From Colletotrichum lupini (Eukaryota > Ascomycota > Sordariomycetes > Glomerellales > Glomerellaceae), in assembly GCF_023278565.1 (NCBI RefSeq), contig NC_064673.1, positions 2,170,001 through 2,234,000 on the forward strand: a stretch of 64,000 nt of DNA, given 5' to 3'. Positions 1-10,844 of the stretch are shown one piece after another. The position numbers and the translations under genes were made by a program. The notes under the pieces were generated by a model. It was not told the origin of the DNA, searched no databases, and saw only the letters and a program-made list of their open reading frames with translations. Position 1 is the stretch's first letter. Each line of letters opens with the position of its first letter.

Positions 1-299
1 AGAGCGGAGGAGTAGGAGGTGATGATCTGGCCGGCCTGGCCCGTGATGGAGGGGAAGACGCAGGGGTCAGTGATTTGGGGGATGTCGAGGTTGGTCTCCG
101 TGGCGAGGGCGGTGGGCTCGGTGGGGAAGTCGTCGACGATGGTGGAGTGGGCCATCCAGACGGAGGCGCAGGCAGTCTTGTCGCGGGCCTCGAGGGCGTC
201 GTTGCCGGCGCGGCGGAGGACACGGGGGAGGGTGCCGGACATCTCGAATGCCATTGCGCCGGTGGCAGCGGCGGCGGCGAGGAGGAGCTTGGACTGCAT
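1..299 (-). CDS. N-terminal part of a secreted protein (partial, runs off window)
   Basis: The reverse strand is open from an ATG at 299-297 to the left edge: 99 codons without a stop. It begins with MQSKLLLAAAAATGAMA, a classic signal peptide (short charged start, alanine/leucine core, AMA cleavage site). The mature part has few cysteines (TACASVW, DPCVFPS) about 36 residues apart. The pattern C-x(n)-TDPCxFPS/T-TG resembles fungal proteins annotated 'infection structure specific protein', but that is recall from pattern and the rest of the gene is missing. No intron is seen in the visible part. The protein is probably extracellular or wall-bound. Secretion is well supported; the family name is weak. 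Confidence 0.6.
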   Translation of the reverse strand, partial: MQSKLLLAAAAATGAMAFEMSGTLPRVLRRAGNDALEARDKTACASVWMAHSTIVDDFPTEPTALATETNLDIPQITDPCVFPSITGQAGQIITSYSSA

Positions 300-3200
300 T
301 TTTGAAGAGATTCGGAGCGTTGTCTTTCGAGGGAAGCGAGAGTCTTAGGCTGTGAAGACTGTAAGTTGTCGTGATGTTGTCTTAAGGATTGGCTGCTTGG
401 GAGAGTTGGAGAGACAGGATACACTTGGAGTTCGATTCATGAGCGGACTGGAGGGGAGGAGCGCATGCCTTTTATTGAAGATTGACGAGGAAGTCGGCCG
501 TCACTTGCATCCTTCCTCCTACCCTTGTCAAGTACATGAACATCCCTGCTCCATTCACGTCGCCCAGCATGCCCAGCATCTTCCCATGCACCCACGCTCG
601 CCCCGGCGAGCTGTGAACGATGCTGGGAACCACAGAACGATGCCTCTCTCTATCCAGGTGTGCCACGACAAGACCTCTAGCGCAAGGTACCTACCCGTCA
701 GTGGCCTCCAGCCGAGCCGCCGAGACAAAATGGTGGCTCAAGTGGCTACACTCGAAGTAGTCGTTCGCCCCAGTGCCCCTGATACGGGCAGAAGCTGAGA
801 GTCGTGAGTCGTGACTAGGTAGAGTGGTGGACCTTGGTCCTGGTACCTACTAGCGGTTGCTGCCTGCAAAAGCCTGAAAGGGGGATGGAACGGGATATTG
901 GCAGGAGATGTTTGTGATGCAATGATCGGCCATTGCCTGCCGTCGGCAATTCCTTCTTGGGAATATGATGCCGGGGGCGAGAATTCTCGAATCGGCTGGC
1001 CACAAGCACGGCGCGTAGCGTCACGTTGAGGCGAAGCCGCGAAGCTAGGGAGAAAAGATTTAGTCTAACGGCAATGCGGCACTCCAAAAGGTAGCAGGGT
1101 CGCATTCCCTTTCATCACATCAGATTCACCGTATCAAATATTCGCACCCAAGAGGGAGACATGCTGGCCCGCTGGGACGAGGTTCATCACAACTCATAGC
1201 TCTCGATGGAGCAAGCTTCAAGACTCTCGAAATGGACGGCAACCTGCAGATATCCATCCGTACCTGAACTCGCGCGCTCTGCACGGCGGCACGCACGGTT
1301 GCATGGGGTGATAGTTTTCGCGGCAGGGCAACCCCTGTCCGTACCCGAAGGTGGGAGTTCCTAGCAGATTGCCTTTTGCAATATGCCAGGGATTCAAGGC
1401 TTTTTTGTTGCTGGTCTGAGCTGAACATGCCAGTAAAGGAAATCATCAATGGCGATCCGATATCTTTTTGCGTTTTTCTATGGTTTAGGATCAAAAAGTC
1501 CCTTTCTCTGCCTTATTTACTCGCTTAAACATGGATGAGTATGGAACGCATGGGACGTTTTGATGGATCATGGGTACTGGGCTTCTTCTCATGGATGATG
1601 GAGGTTCCATGTTAAGTGGTCCTGGGCTCGCCTGATCGTTTATGACCAATGAAGCTTCTGGGAACACTCCGAAGCCATTAAGATTGCGTGGGTTCAGCGA
1701 TGGAGACTTCAAGTTGGCTTGATGGAATGTGATTCGTTGTGGGACGTAAACAACAACTGGGAGGTTTCAACCTTTCAAAGGATTTGGCTCGGGCCTTTAC
1801 CATCCACGCAACGTTAAACATGCTGTTGCTCTTACATGACAACTCTTTGCGATCGTGAAGTCGGGCAACTTTGACGGTTCTATCGATCCCTTCTCGCCAT
1901 GGCAAGTTGGATGGGTTGGCCAGTCGGGTACGCAGTACATAAGACAGCTTTCAGAACCACAAGTCCACAGAAGGATGTTGGTTCCCCGCATAAAAACACA
2001 AAGCTGTGCTTAGAGAGAGTCTGGGCTTAAGTCACGGCGAGATGTTTCCCCTCCTTTCTCCTTCTCGTCTCATGCAATAGTCTGCATCCGTAAACCACCA
2101 GAGTTATTAGCTGTGCCGCAATCCAGCAGTGATTTCCCGTCAGCTACTTTGTACGTTCAGAGACAGCGAACGCCGATAAACCGGTAGCCGTTGCCGCTGA
2201 GCCGCGATTCAAATACCCCTTCTTGCAAGGGATACACACACAGCTACCATCGGTAATAACTGCACTGCATTGACTGCTTGGCCACCTAATTACCATACAG
2301 CTAGCTACCTGCAGTAGTTCCTTTCTGTTGCTCTCTAGCCTCTTCTGGCCCTGTTCGCGGCTGGATCCGGCACTGCCTCGCTACGTTGCATTCATACGGT
2401 CGCTAGTGCTGACGGTGGCATCTCGGGCGCCCTTCTGTCGGCCAACCACGGCTGGCCCTTCACCCTTCTGACATGTCACCACGTTTAGAAGGTTTTAACC
2501 GTCTGCTCCTTTTTCTTGTTTGACGTTGTTAGTCAATCGCTGGTAAGTGCTCCGTAGATGATGTCGGGTTTGGGGGCTGCGCGCGAATATTTCCCCGACA
2601 TGCCCGACAGGGCGCGCCTGTTGACGTCGATCCCTTTTACGTTCGAGTCAAAACAGTGGTGACAGTTGAACCAACAGAAGAAATGGTCGGTCTTGGCAAT
2701 GAGGCTCGATCGCAAAGAACCACCTGTTAGGCTGCTGGAGACTCGCCACCCGCGAGCGGAAGAATTGGGAGGAGAAGACTTCGGTATCGCTACCTTGTTT
2801 GGAATAGAGCTTCCAATAGTGCAGCCCTAAAGCCCTGTCAAAGTTTTCTTGAACGTCGGAGAGGCATGACATGTTGGGATCTCGAGATGTGATGCTGCAA
2901 ACCCCTGAGGTGATCTCCGATATTGGCGGTTTTCCGATATTGGCGGTTTTTGCCGACACCCGCCGGACAGGCAAGACTAGATATTTTCAGGTGGGCATGA
3001 AGCACCATGAATATCATCTCGTACGGTAATCGGAATGATGATCACAGAGTGAAAGCTACCCTGCTCTTCGTCTTTAGGGCTGTGTATGGAGGCAGGTTGA
3101 CGAGCACTCTTAGGAAGCACAATATATTCTGAAATGGGCTTGACAGTCGCGCGGCTCCCATATTCCCAAGTCAACGACTATCGCTGACCTTTGGTCTACT

Positions 3201-3811
3201 TTCTTTTACCTTGGGTAGCATGCTTGAGACATAGTGAGTGTAGATACATTCGGGGTCAGCTGATCATTGGAGGGAACTGGGTTTCATGCGAAAGAGATAA
3301 CGATGGCCCATACCAATAGATGCAGAGCTACACAGAGCGTTCGTCATCATATATCAATGTCCACCGAGGAGAGTTTACGAAACAAGTGAATGCTTTTTTC
3401 TAGGTAGTGCCAAATATACACATTTTGTCGTCGGTAAGTCCCAGGCGTTACCATTACGGGCCGCGTAGTTTAGAGTTATGCTCAAAGACCAAGGCCGTCA
3501 GCCGGTGCTGACGCTGGCGTAAGCCACCTCCATCAGCGCTCCAGCCATTCGACGTCCGTCCCTTGGTAGGGCTGACATGCATCACGACGACAAGGCTCTA
3601 TTCGACCGGACCACCGACCACCGTCATTTGGCCACACAGCAGCTCAGCAGTCATGTTGCTGACATTGGCATATGCAAACGGCACGTCACAGCACCTGCGC
3701 GGTGTCTAATTCTGGCCTTGATATATTGCTTAAGAAGAAGTGGATGCCCAGTGGCGGGGGGAGAGCTTGACGGAGACTTGAGCCTCCAACTTTAACCATC
3801 AACAGTCCATT
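300..3811. other. Intergenic, no supported gene
   Basis: About 3.5 kb between the left-edge gene and the BIM1-like gene. Several open frames of 60-150 codons exist on both strands, but none shows a recognisable domain, a signal peptide with downstream coding pattern, or splice sites joining frames. Composition is ordinary, not TA-rich like the repeats further right. A 17-bp perfect tandem duplication lies at 2917-2950. A TATA-like stretch (tgatatattgc, about 3719-3729) lies roughly 90 bp before the next ATG and may belong to that promoter. Confidence 0.5.
2917..2950. repeat. 17-bp perfect tandem duplication
   Basis: The unit ccgatattggcggtttt occurs twice without a gap (2917-2933 and 2934-2950). 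It looks like a slippage product in noncoding DNA; no function is apparent. Confidence 0.8.
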
Positions 3812-4733
3812 ATGAAGACCTTTTCCATCTTCGTAGTTGCCACATGCTGGCTATTTGTGGCCTTGGCCCACGGCCACACAGTTCTCTCCTACCCAGGATG
3901 GAGAGGTAACACCTTCATCACAAATGAGACGTACCCCTTCGGAATGCAATGGACCTATCCATGTACGTCACCAAGCTCTCTTACGTCTTGCTACACAGAC
4001 CAAAGACAAGAGCACGCATCTTTAGGTATCCAAAGGCTGACGTGAACCCCTCACCACGCAGGTGGCGGCCTCGGCGTGACGCAAAACAGAACCCACTGGC
4101 CCATCAGCGGCGGCGCCCTCGCCGTCCAACCGGGCTGGAACTCGGGACACAAGACGGCGCTCATGTACATCAACCTCGGCCTCGGCGAGTCGCCGAAGAA
4201 CTACTCCATGGTCATGGTGCCCCGGTTCCAGCTGACGGGGCCCTCGAACCAGGAGTACGAGGGGACGTTCTGTCTGCCAAAGGTGCCGCTGCCGGCTGGT
4301 GTGACGCCCAAGGAGGGTGATTTGGCGTCGATACAGGTCGTGGAGGCCGCACAGCATGGTGCGGCGTTGTTCAGCGTACGTTGTCTGACCAAGTGTTACC
4401 GTCTTCCCAAATATTTCATGCCTCGTGGAAGTGCGCAACACTACTGGGATGGGAAAGTGCGAGATGAGATCGTGTGGCTGACTGTGATAGTGTGTCGATA
4501 TCATCTTTACGGAAGACGCGTCCAAGGTTACCCCGGTGACAGCGGATAACTGCTTCAACTCTACGAACCTCAAGGTTGAAGCGGCGACGCTCGAGACGAA
4601 TTCTTCGCCTATCACTGATCCATCGGCACCGGCGACCACGACAACTACTACACCGAGCGCGTCTCCAACTAGTGGGGCTCCCCGGTTGACGTCAAGCTTT
4701 TTCGGTCTTCTAGCCTTGTTGTTGTTTGTTTGA
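3812..4733 (+). CDS. BIM1/X325-like GPI-anchored copper protein
   Basis: Three exons, 3812-3962, 4062-4375 and 4491-4733 (introns GTACGT...CAG and GTACGT...TAG), give 235 aa. The signal peptide ends at ALA-HG or just after, exposing an N-terminal His (HTVLSYPGWRGNTF follows), the copper ligand in LPMO-like folds. The family pattern is clear: PGWRGN, QWTYPCGG, GGALAVQPGW, a GTFCLPKVPLP stretch, HGAALFSCVDIIF, and a late NCFNST. X325/BIM1 proteins share the LPMO fold but do not oxidise polysaccharides; members act in copper binding or uptake at the cell surface. The C-terminus is Thr/Ser/Pro-rich and ends in a hydrophobic tail (GLLALLLFV), a GPI-anchor signal, so the product should sit on membrane or wall. 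The mature N-terminus could be H20 or H22. Family assignment is strong; the exact role is inferred. Confidence 0.88.
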
Positions 4734-5112
4734 AACGCTCTGGCAGTCGATGGTTTTTGACGTACACGTATGTCGTGGAATAAAAGTTGAAGTCTTGCAG
4801 CACTGTTACCCTTTGTCTTCGTGGAACGGGATTATTGCAGATACGTTATGATACGGAAGAATAAGATGGAGACTTTGAAATGCGGAGCATATACTTTCAT
4901 ATCCTTCTCAGTTCACGATATGCAGAAAACGCGTTGATTTCTTAGGCAAATCCATGAACTCGTGCTCCCCACCATTATACCTCGAAATGATTAGACCTCC
5001 CCATCCAGAGTCCACATGTCGACCGTAAACTGCTGTAGCTCGCAATCGCTTGATGTTTGGCCTGCCCTGAGACATCAGGCATGCTGTTCTGCCGAGCAGT
5101 AGAGTGTCTCAA
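4734..5112. other. Short convergent intergenic region
   Basis: This lies between the 3' ends of the BIM1-like gene and the broken ubiquitin-like gene. Nothing beyond 3' UTR sequence is recognised. An aataaaag string at about 4781-4787 could act as a polyadenylation signal for the plus-strand gene. Confidence 0.4.
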
Positions 5113-6216
5113 TTATTCTAGCTCCAGGTTCACCTCCACGCCTCCCCACTCAATGACGCGGAACTTGCTCTGGTCCTCCATCCCGTCCACGTCGGTGCCG
5201 ACCATACTGGACTAGTCAAAATTCGCCAGTTTCGCAAGATTATCTTCGTTCTTACCACTGACTACGCCTCTGAAGACGAGAAAGACCTCGGCGATGGTGT
5301 TCGGGTTCAGAGTGACGGACGACTTTGCTGCCTTGTCCAAGTCGGTCTGTGGGATGAAGTTGAATGCAATAGAGCTTCGTTGAGGTAAGATACAAAGTCG
5401 TCGAAGGATAGGACGTAGTTGTGGGCGAAGTATGCTAAAGGGGTTTGGGGGTTGAAGGTACAAGTCTCTGTGACTTCGCGTAATGGGTTGACCAAGGCAT
5501 CGACTTCCCAGGAGAGGTAGCTGCACTCCATGTTTGCGGCGGTGTCCTTCAAAATGGCCCTGGTGACGGCACTCTCAAGCGGGATGGTAATAAGAGGTAG
5601 ATTGCCGATTGAGCCCCGTACGAATCAAATTGAGAGTGTCGTTGTCGGTGATAGAGTGCCTCTCCAATGTTTCGTCATAGTCTAATTGCAGGCCATTGAA
5701 AATGATGTCATATTCTTCAGGGTATATACCCACTCTGGCCTCTACAGCAGTTTCGAGTTCTTCGACGGTGGCGGCTGGTGAGATCCTCAACGAAAAGGTT
5801 TCGCCAGTCACTTCAGTAACGTATCAGCTGGCCATCTGAAACTTTCTCATTTTCGTGCTCAAAAACTTACAAGTCCTGACATTGACATTAATGACCAGCA
5901 GGGCTGACCCGGCGATGTCACCAGAGCACGCTCATTTCCGCTTGGGCGCCTCCTGAGGTTTACACTCGAGCTTGATGATCGGAGCAGCCTTTGGCTCCAA
6001 GCGAAGGACCCAACCGTCCTCGACCGCTCTGTATGCTGACTGATCAAGTTCAAACTCCGGTTCTCTAGACTTCGAAGTGCAATGAACAGTCAAGTTGACG
6101 GCTTTGCTGCCAAAGGCATTCCGAGCGTCATCCATGAGTTGATGGTAGGTTTCTGGACGGGCGGTGAGACGACGGCGGTCTCCGAAGACCATCATGATCA
6201 AGGGAGTTTGAGACAT
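5113..6216 (-). pseudogene. Ubiquitin-like domain protein, broken by frameshifts and a stop
   Basis: Exon 1 runs from ATG 6216 (an upstream in-frame ATG is at 6243) to 5964. A 60-bp GTAAAC...CAG intron, a 33-bp exon (5903-5871) and another 60-bp intron (5870-5811) follow. The join reads VNVRTLTGETFSLRISPAAT, closely paralleling ubiquitin's start, and the fold continues through IIFNGLQL to DTLNL. The natural reading then jumps +1 near 5621-5630 (LPLITIPLESAVTRAILKDT onward), jumps back near 5368-5378 (IAFNFIPQTD onward) and meets TAG at 5214-5212. A sensible tail ending EWGGVEVNLELE follows in the same frame to TAA at 5115-5113. No splice pair repairs these breaks; a possible 44-bp GTAAGA...TAG intron over the stop would put the tail out of frame. 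Either the gene is dead or the assembly has indel errors. The N-terminal ~85 residues may be a PB1-like module (weak). Outside the ubiquitin fold I do not recognise the family. Confidence 0.65.
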
Positions 6217-6771
6217 CGTCAAGAATGATCTCCGAGTCATCAAGAGGTGGGCTATTGGTATTTATATTGGCGAAATTCCGGCTCTTTCGTTCGGGCAGAT
6301 CGGTAGTTTGATTGGAGTCGGGGCTAGGCGAAGCATAGATCGGTTGACAGTTGTGAGAGTGAAAAAGTATGAAAGAGAAATGAACTTGACCACGGGAATC
6401 TCAGTGAGAAATGAGGGCGAGTGAGTGAGGAGAAAGAGTCGAGACTGAGAAGGCGTGAGAGAGAGAGGTGGGAGGTTGAAATGGAAGGGGCTGGTTGCTC
6501 CTGCCTGCTTCCAGTATCCGTCAAAGGGAACGAAGAAGACACCGCAAGTAGTACCTTCCTATTAAGACGTGCCTTGAACTCAGCAATTCGAAGGTGAAGA
6601 TTTTGGAAATGCAGACACGCCTGCTGGAGAAATCTGAGAGGATATGGAGCATCAAAGAAAGATGATGTCGTTTGCTGCACGTGACCTTTAGCAGGAGAAA
6701 AAGCTGTTCAGTTCGAGACGACTGGGCCTCTGTGGTACAGAATATGTCATTTAAACGGCTTGATACTCAGG
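6217..6771. other. Intergenic, promoter side of the ubiquitin-like gene
   Basis: This contains the putative promoter of the minus-strand ubiquitin-like gene and the 3' flank of the esterase. Pyrimidine-rich runs on the minus strand (about 6360-6480) fit a fungal promoter or 5' UTR. No gene is supported. Confidence 0.4.
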
Positions 6772-8705
6772 CTAATGATCCAGCTTCTCCGGGATGGATC
6801 TCCAGTACTCGATGGCCTCCCTTCGAATGTCATCCTTCTCGAGCCATGTCTCATTCTTACTCACGTTCACCTGCCACCCTAGACCGTCTGAGCCTGGTTC
6901 AAGGTAGTTCTTCCACTCAGCGGCGCCTGCAGCTTTGAACTTATTCGGGTCACCACTAACAACAAAGCTGGCGTAGAATCTAGATAGAATGGTCCCAGCT
7001 TGCGGGTATTGCGTATCCGGCTCGGCCCAGGCATACGGAACGTCAGAGCCATGCGAGATCCCGAGGTATGAGGCCACGCTGTTGTTGGTGTTCCAGTGCA
7101 GTTTCCATACGGGAACTTCTGCGGCAGACAGACGCGTCGCAATCTCCTGAGAGGCGCTGATGTAGGACGTTTCGCCGTAAACCGCAGTGAGTCGGGTGAA
7201 CTGAGCAGATTGGCCCCGGGAGTCTGCAAAAGGGCTTGCAGGATCGGTCTCGGGATCCGGATACAGCCGGGAGAAGACCTCTCTATCGCTTTCGTTGAGC
7301 CCGGGATAGAGATTGGAGAGCCAGCCCCATGCTTCATCGTCCGTGGTCAGGTTGGTGGGAGCGTACAGACTGCCCTCGTCGGTGATGAACGATGTCAGCG
7401 CCGGCAGGTGGTTCCATGTGTTAGAGTCCCAGGTTTCGGACGGGAGACGCGGAATGATGACAGCATCTGAGAAGCAAGTTAGTCTTACCATATTTAATAT
7501 CATTATCCTGCAAGGCGGAGTCGTCGAGAAGAATGAGGAATACTCACCAGACACAGGCTGAAAAGGATGGGTGCCGTTGTATCGATACGCCGCTAGCAAA
7601 GCAGTCGCCGTCTCCTCAAGCACTTCAACATCCACGGCTCTCAAGCACGAAAGCAAATTCTCGGCGGTTTCATTACTCTGACAACCAACTCCGCTCACAT
7701 ACCGCTCAAACTGCCTAACCGTTAACGGGTCCGAAGCGCTGGGAAACGACCGTCCCGTTGGACCGCCAGACTGGAAGATTGCCTGCTGAAATAGCTCTTC
7801 GCCAGGAGTGAAGGTATTCTGGTAGTGAAAGCCCACAGAGTGAGCGCCTGCTGACTTGCCCCCCAGAGTGACGCGTTCGGGGTCACCTCCAAATGCGGAG
7901 ATGTACCGATGGACGAAGCGGAGAAGCTGGTGTTGATCCTGGAGACCGAGGTTGACGTTGCCGAGGTCTGAGAGGACGGGGTTTGCTAGGAAGCCCAGAG
8001 CGGCCAGCTAAGAAGTCCATATTAGTGAGAATCCTCAATTTTGGGATATTGAGAATGGACATGCTCTGTAGTTGAACGTCACGACAATCAGTGGTTCTGG
8101 GGAGGAGGCAACGAGTGAAGCTCCGTCAAAGGTGATGCCAGCGCCGTTGCGGAAAAGGCCCTATGAACCCAGTCAGTCGGCAATCAAATTGGAATACGTC
8201 ATAAAAAGGTCGGAGCGAGACTCACGCCATAAATCCAAACCAAAACGGGTAACTTCTCATCAGCGCTCACGCCCGTCGGCCTGTAGACATTGAGGTTGAG
8301 GCAGTCCTCGCCATACTCCAGTGCAGTCGTGATAAACGTGACCAAGTTTGAGTTTCCAGGCTCTTGTATGCAGACTTTACCATACGACGTGACGTCCTTT
8401 GTTCCGTTCGAGGAAGATGGCCAGCCGACCGGAGCAAAACGAAGGTCGCCGATGGGTTGTTCTGCGTAGTCGATGCCATACCATACGTCAACCGGACTCG
8501 CAAGCGGGTAACCGGACGTAGTGTTAAATAGAGTCTTTCCGACATAGGATCCGTACGATGGGATATGAGCAACCAGAGAGCTGTTGCCGACGATTGGACT
8601 TCCCGATGCAGCAGCAAAGAGCAAGGCGCCAATGGCTCCAGCCCTAAGCCAGGAACCGCCTTGGGTATGCGACGCGAACATGGCGACGAACACAGACGGA
8701 AACAC
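6772..8705 (-). CDS. Secreted type-B carboxylesterase/lipase
   Basis: Four exons (8705-8226, 8160-8065, 8007-7548, 7466-6772) give 576 aa, normal for fungal type-B esterases. The N-terminus is a signal peptide or anchor (WLRAGAIGALLFAAASGSP); a second ATG nine codons in is an alternative start. Landmarks in order: EDCLNLNVYRP, the oxyanion-hole GG (WIYG|GLFRNG, split by intron 1), NYRLAALGFLANP, nucleophile elbow GGKSAGAHS, acidic catalytic residue in TDEGSLYAP, and catalytic His in GISHGSDVPYAW. Serine, Glu and His are all present, so it should be an active extracellular ester hydrolase. The residue before the serine is Lys instead of the common Glu. Intron 2 (8064-8008) begins with GC rather than GT: only AGA|GCATGT...TTAG|CTG restores NYRLAALGF. 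Intron 3 has two possible acceptors; the distal one keeps frame. The natural substrate cannot be told. Confidence 0.9.
8008..8064 (-). other. GC-AG intron
   Basis: This 57-bp intron in the esterase gene has the donor GCATGT, an internal actaat branch-like site and the acceptor TTAG. No GT donor nearby preserves the conserved protein sequence across the junction. Confidence 0.75.
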
Positions 8706-9735
8706 GGTTGAAAGAAGGTGAGTTGGAATAACTCTAAGAGTTGGAAAACCATTTCCAAGACCCCCTCATCCACCATTTATATGAGGTTAGATGGAGAGAT
8801 AGAGCCGATTCCATGCCGGTGGTTTGACCCCTCTTGTCGTTGACATCCTTGTACGTCCCACAACCAAGGTCGAAGTCCCCGCCAGAAACTGATCGCGCAA
8901 GAGCTGTCTAAATGACGAGACTTGCAAAGACAGAAACTGTTCGCATTCTTTGAGTCGGCTTTCATTGTGCTACCTCTCATAAGGGCTGGAGATATTTCAG
9001 GTACAATAAAGTGGCGGTTTCCATTGGTCAATGCCCTTCATAAGTCTCCAACGCCCAGGTAGTCGGTTGAACAATGAGTGCATCATGAGTGATTTGATGC
9101 TGTGGATCTCCAGGAGCCCCTGTATTTGAGATCTTGGCACTCAGGAACGATTCTCTTCAGCACGTCTATCGGCAGCTATCAATGGTCCATGTTCAGAGCG
9201 ATAGGCAGGCTTTCGGAGAGATAGCGAGCCGAAATCTGAAGGATCAAAAATGAAATCTGGACCTTGTTATCGCGAATTTCAGACCCTCGTTATCAATATC
9301 TTTTCCCTCTATCTTGATATTTGGGGAAGCTTGAAGCAAAGTTGAGGAGTAGTGTCAAAGACCGAGAACGGCTGGACCCGCCGCGGAATCCGGGAACAAT
9401 GCCGGCACCGCAGCTTCGTTTGCCTACCGCAGATGGGCAGTGCATCAAATAACATGGGCCAGGCCCGTGGACCTGGATACACCATGAACTTCGCATAGAC
9501 GTGGAGCCGATTACCCTGTCAGTAGCCTCGCGGGCTGCAGCGACACATACACAAACTCAACATGACGGGATCTGTAACGCTGACAGACGTTGTATCTCAT
9601 TATTAATCGAAAGAAACCTCATCATTCCCTCAGCTCCCTCTCAGCCGCCTTATGTATTTTGCTTGGATATTCATGTTGACCATCACGTCATAGCCTCACT
9701 AGTCTCTATACACACCCCGACCAACCACATTTGCC
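8706..9735. other. Intergenic, no supported gene
   Basis: Upstream of the esterase and downstream of the SnoaL-like gene. Short frames on both strands show no recognisable domain. A pyrimidine-rich segment lies near 9610-9760. Confidence 0.4.
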
Positions 9736-10844
9736 TTACTCTCTATTCATCATCACCGGGCACCCTCCTGACCTCTTGCTATCAACAACATCAGTGTGCA
9801 ATTTGCTTATGTCCTCCGCCGACAGCTGGACATCCTGTGCCACCGCCTCATCGAACCTCGCTTCCGGGCCGCGGTTATCAGTCTTGGCCTCCTTCTTCAC
9901 CACGCCATCTGGGGCAATCTGCCGGAACATTTGCAGTGAGTCGAACCATGTGTCCACGCCCTGCAGTCGCAGCTGATCGTCCACACGCGCGATCGTCACA
10001 CCTTCAATGTCGATCTGTCCACCGTGAGCCTTGGCGGTGACCTTGTCTCCTTTGCTGTACACGTGCATTTTTGTCAGTCGCAGTTACACGACCACAACCG
10101 ATTAAGAAGAAAATGACAGATGTCTGCTAAGTGAGGGTGGCAAAGCAGAGGCACGTCGAACAGAACAGTGTGACGGGGGGGGGGGGGGGGGGGGGAGAGC
10201 ACACTCACTCGTTGAAGCCGACGTAGTCATTCTTCATGACCCCCCAGTGACGCCACTTGAATGCGATGCACGGCGGGCCACTGTAGACCTCAATGACCTC
10301 CCAGGCGAAAGTGGGCATCATGCGCTTGAACGTCTTGTGACTGGATGCAAAGTCTGAGTAGTCTGGGCTGTAGTACTCATTGGGCGTGATGACGGCGTTG
10401 TAGGTGCCGACCTTGAGCATGTGCTCGCCCGTCTGCGGCGCGCCGCCGTTCACGGAGAAGGTGTAGTTGGCGTGGTCGACGGTCCTCCAGTCGTCGAGCT
10501 TCGTCTTGAAAGAGGCTTCAACCTCCCAGTTCTTCACCAGGTTCTCTACAATCTCTTCGAGACTGCCCGCCTTGTGGTTCATCTTCCTCCCTAGAGAAGT
10601 AGTGTTGTCAGATTGAGACCTCCCAATACACCGGGTGGATAGAAGTATGACGTTTTGAGAGTGATGTGATCTTACCTTCTCTCCAAACTTTGCGCGTTTT
10701 CGTGTAATCTGGCGCCCTGCCGTATCTCCACTGCACACCCTCATCGCTAAAGACGGCGTTGGGGGTGGTGACATAATCCGGCAACGCATTTCTCTGCGCC
10801 GCCGCGGCCTGCGGCATGGGGTCCTGAGCGTTCACGAGAACCAT
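9736..10844 (-). CDS. SnoaL/NTF2-like fold protein
   Basis: Three exons, 10844-10676, 10590-10209 and 10054-9736, give 289 aa. An in-frame ATG 33 codons upstream (10943) is an alternative start. The body looks like two alpha+beta cone repeats of the NTF2/SnoaL type: a helix (AGSLEEIVENLVKNWEVEAS), then strands around TYNAVITPNEYYSPD, a fragment FAWEVIEVYSGPPCIAFKWR rich in beta residues, and IDIEGVTIARVDDQLRLQGV near the end. SnoaL-like proteins in fungi include polyketide cyclases and many proteins of unknown reaction; no polyketide synthase is nearby, so a cyclase role is not implied. There is no signal peptide. The last intron holds a run of 21 identical bases about 13 bp after the donor. 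The fold is a fair inference; the reaction is unknown. Confidence 0.75.
10175..10195. repeat. 21-bp G homopolymer inside an intron
   Basis: There are 21 consecutive G on the plus strand (C on the coding strand), in the second intron of the SnoaL-like gene starting about 13 bp past the GTGAGT donor. Runs this long are slippage-prone and their assembled length is uncertain. Confidence 0.95.

Noticed and set aside
5212..5255. 44-bp intron (GTAAGA...TAG) removing the stop in the ubiquitin-like gene
   Set aside because: Splicing it out puts the well-formed tail (ending EWGGVEVNLELE) out of frame, so it does not repair the gene.
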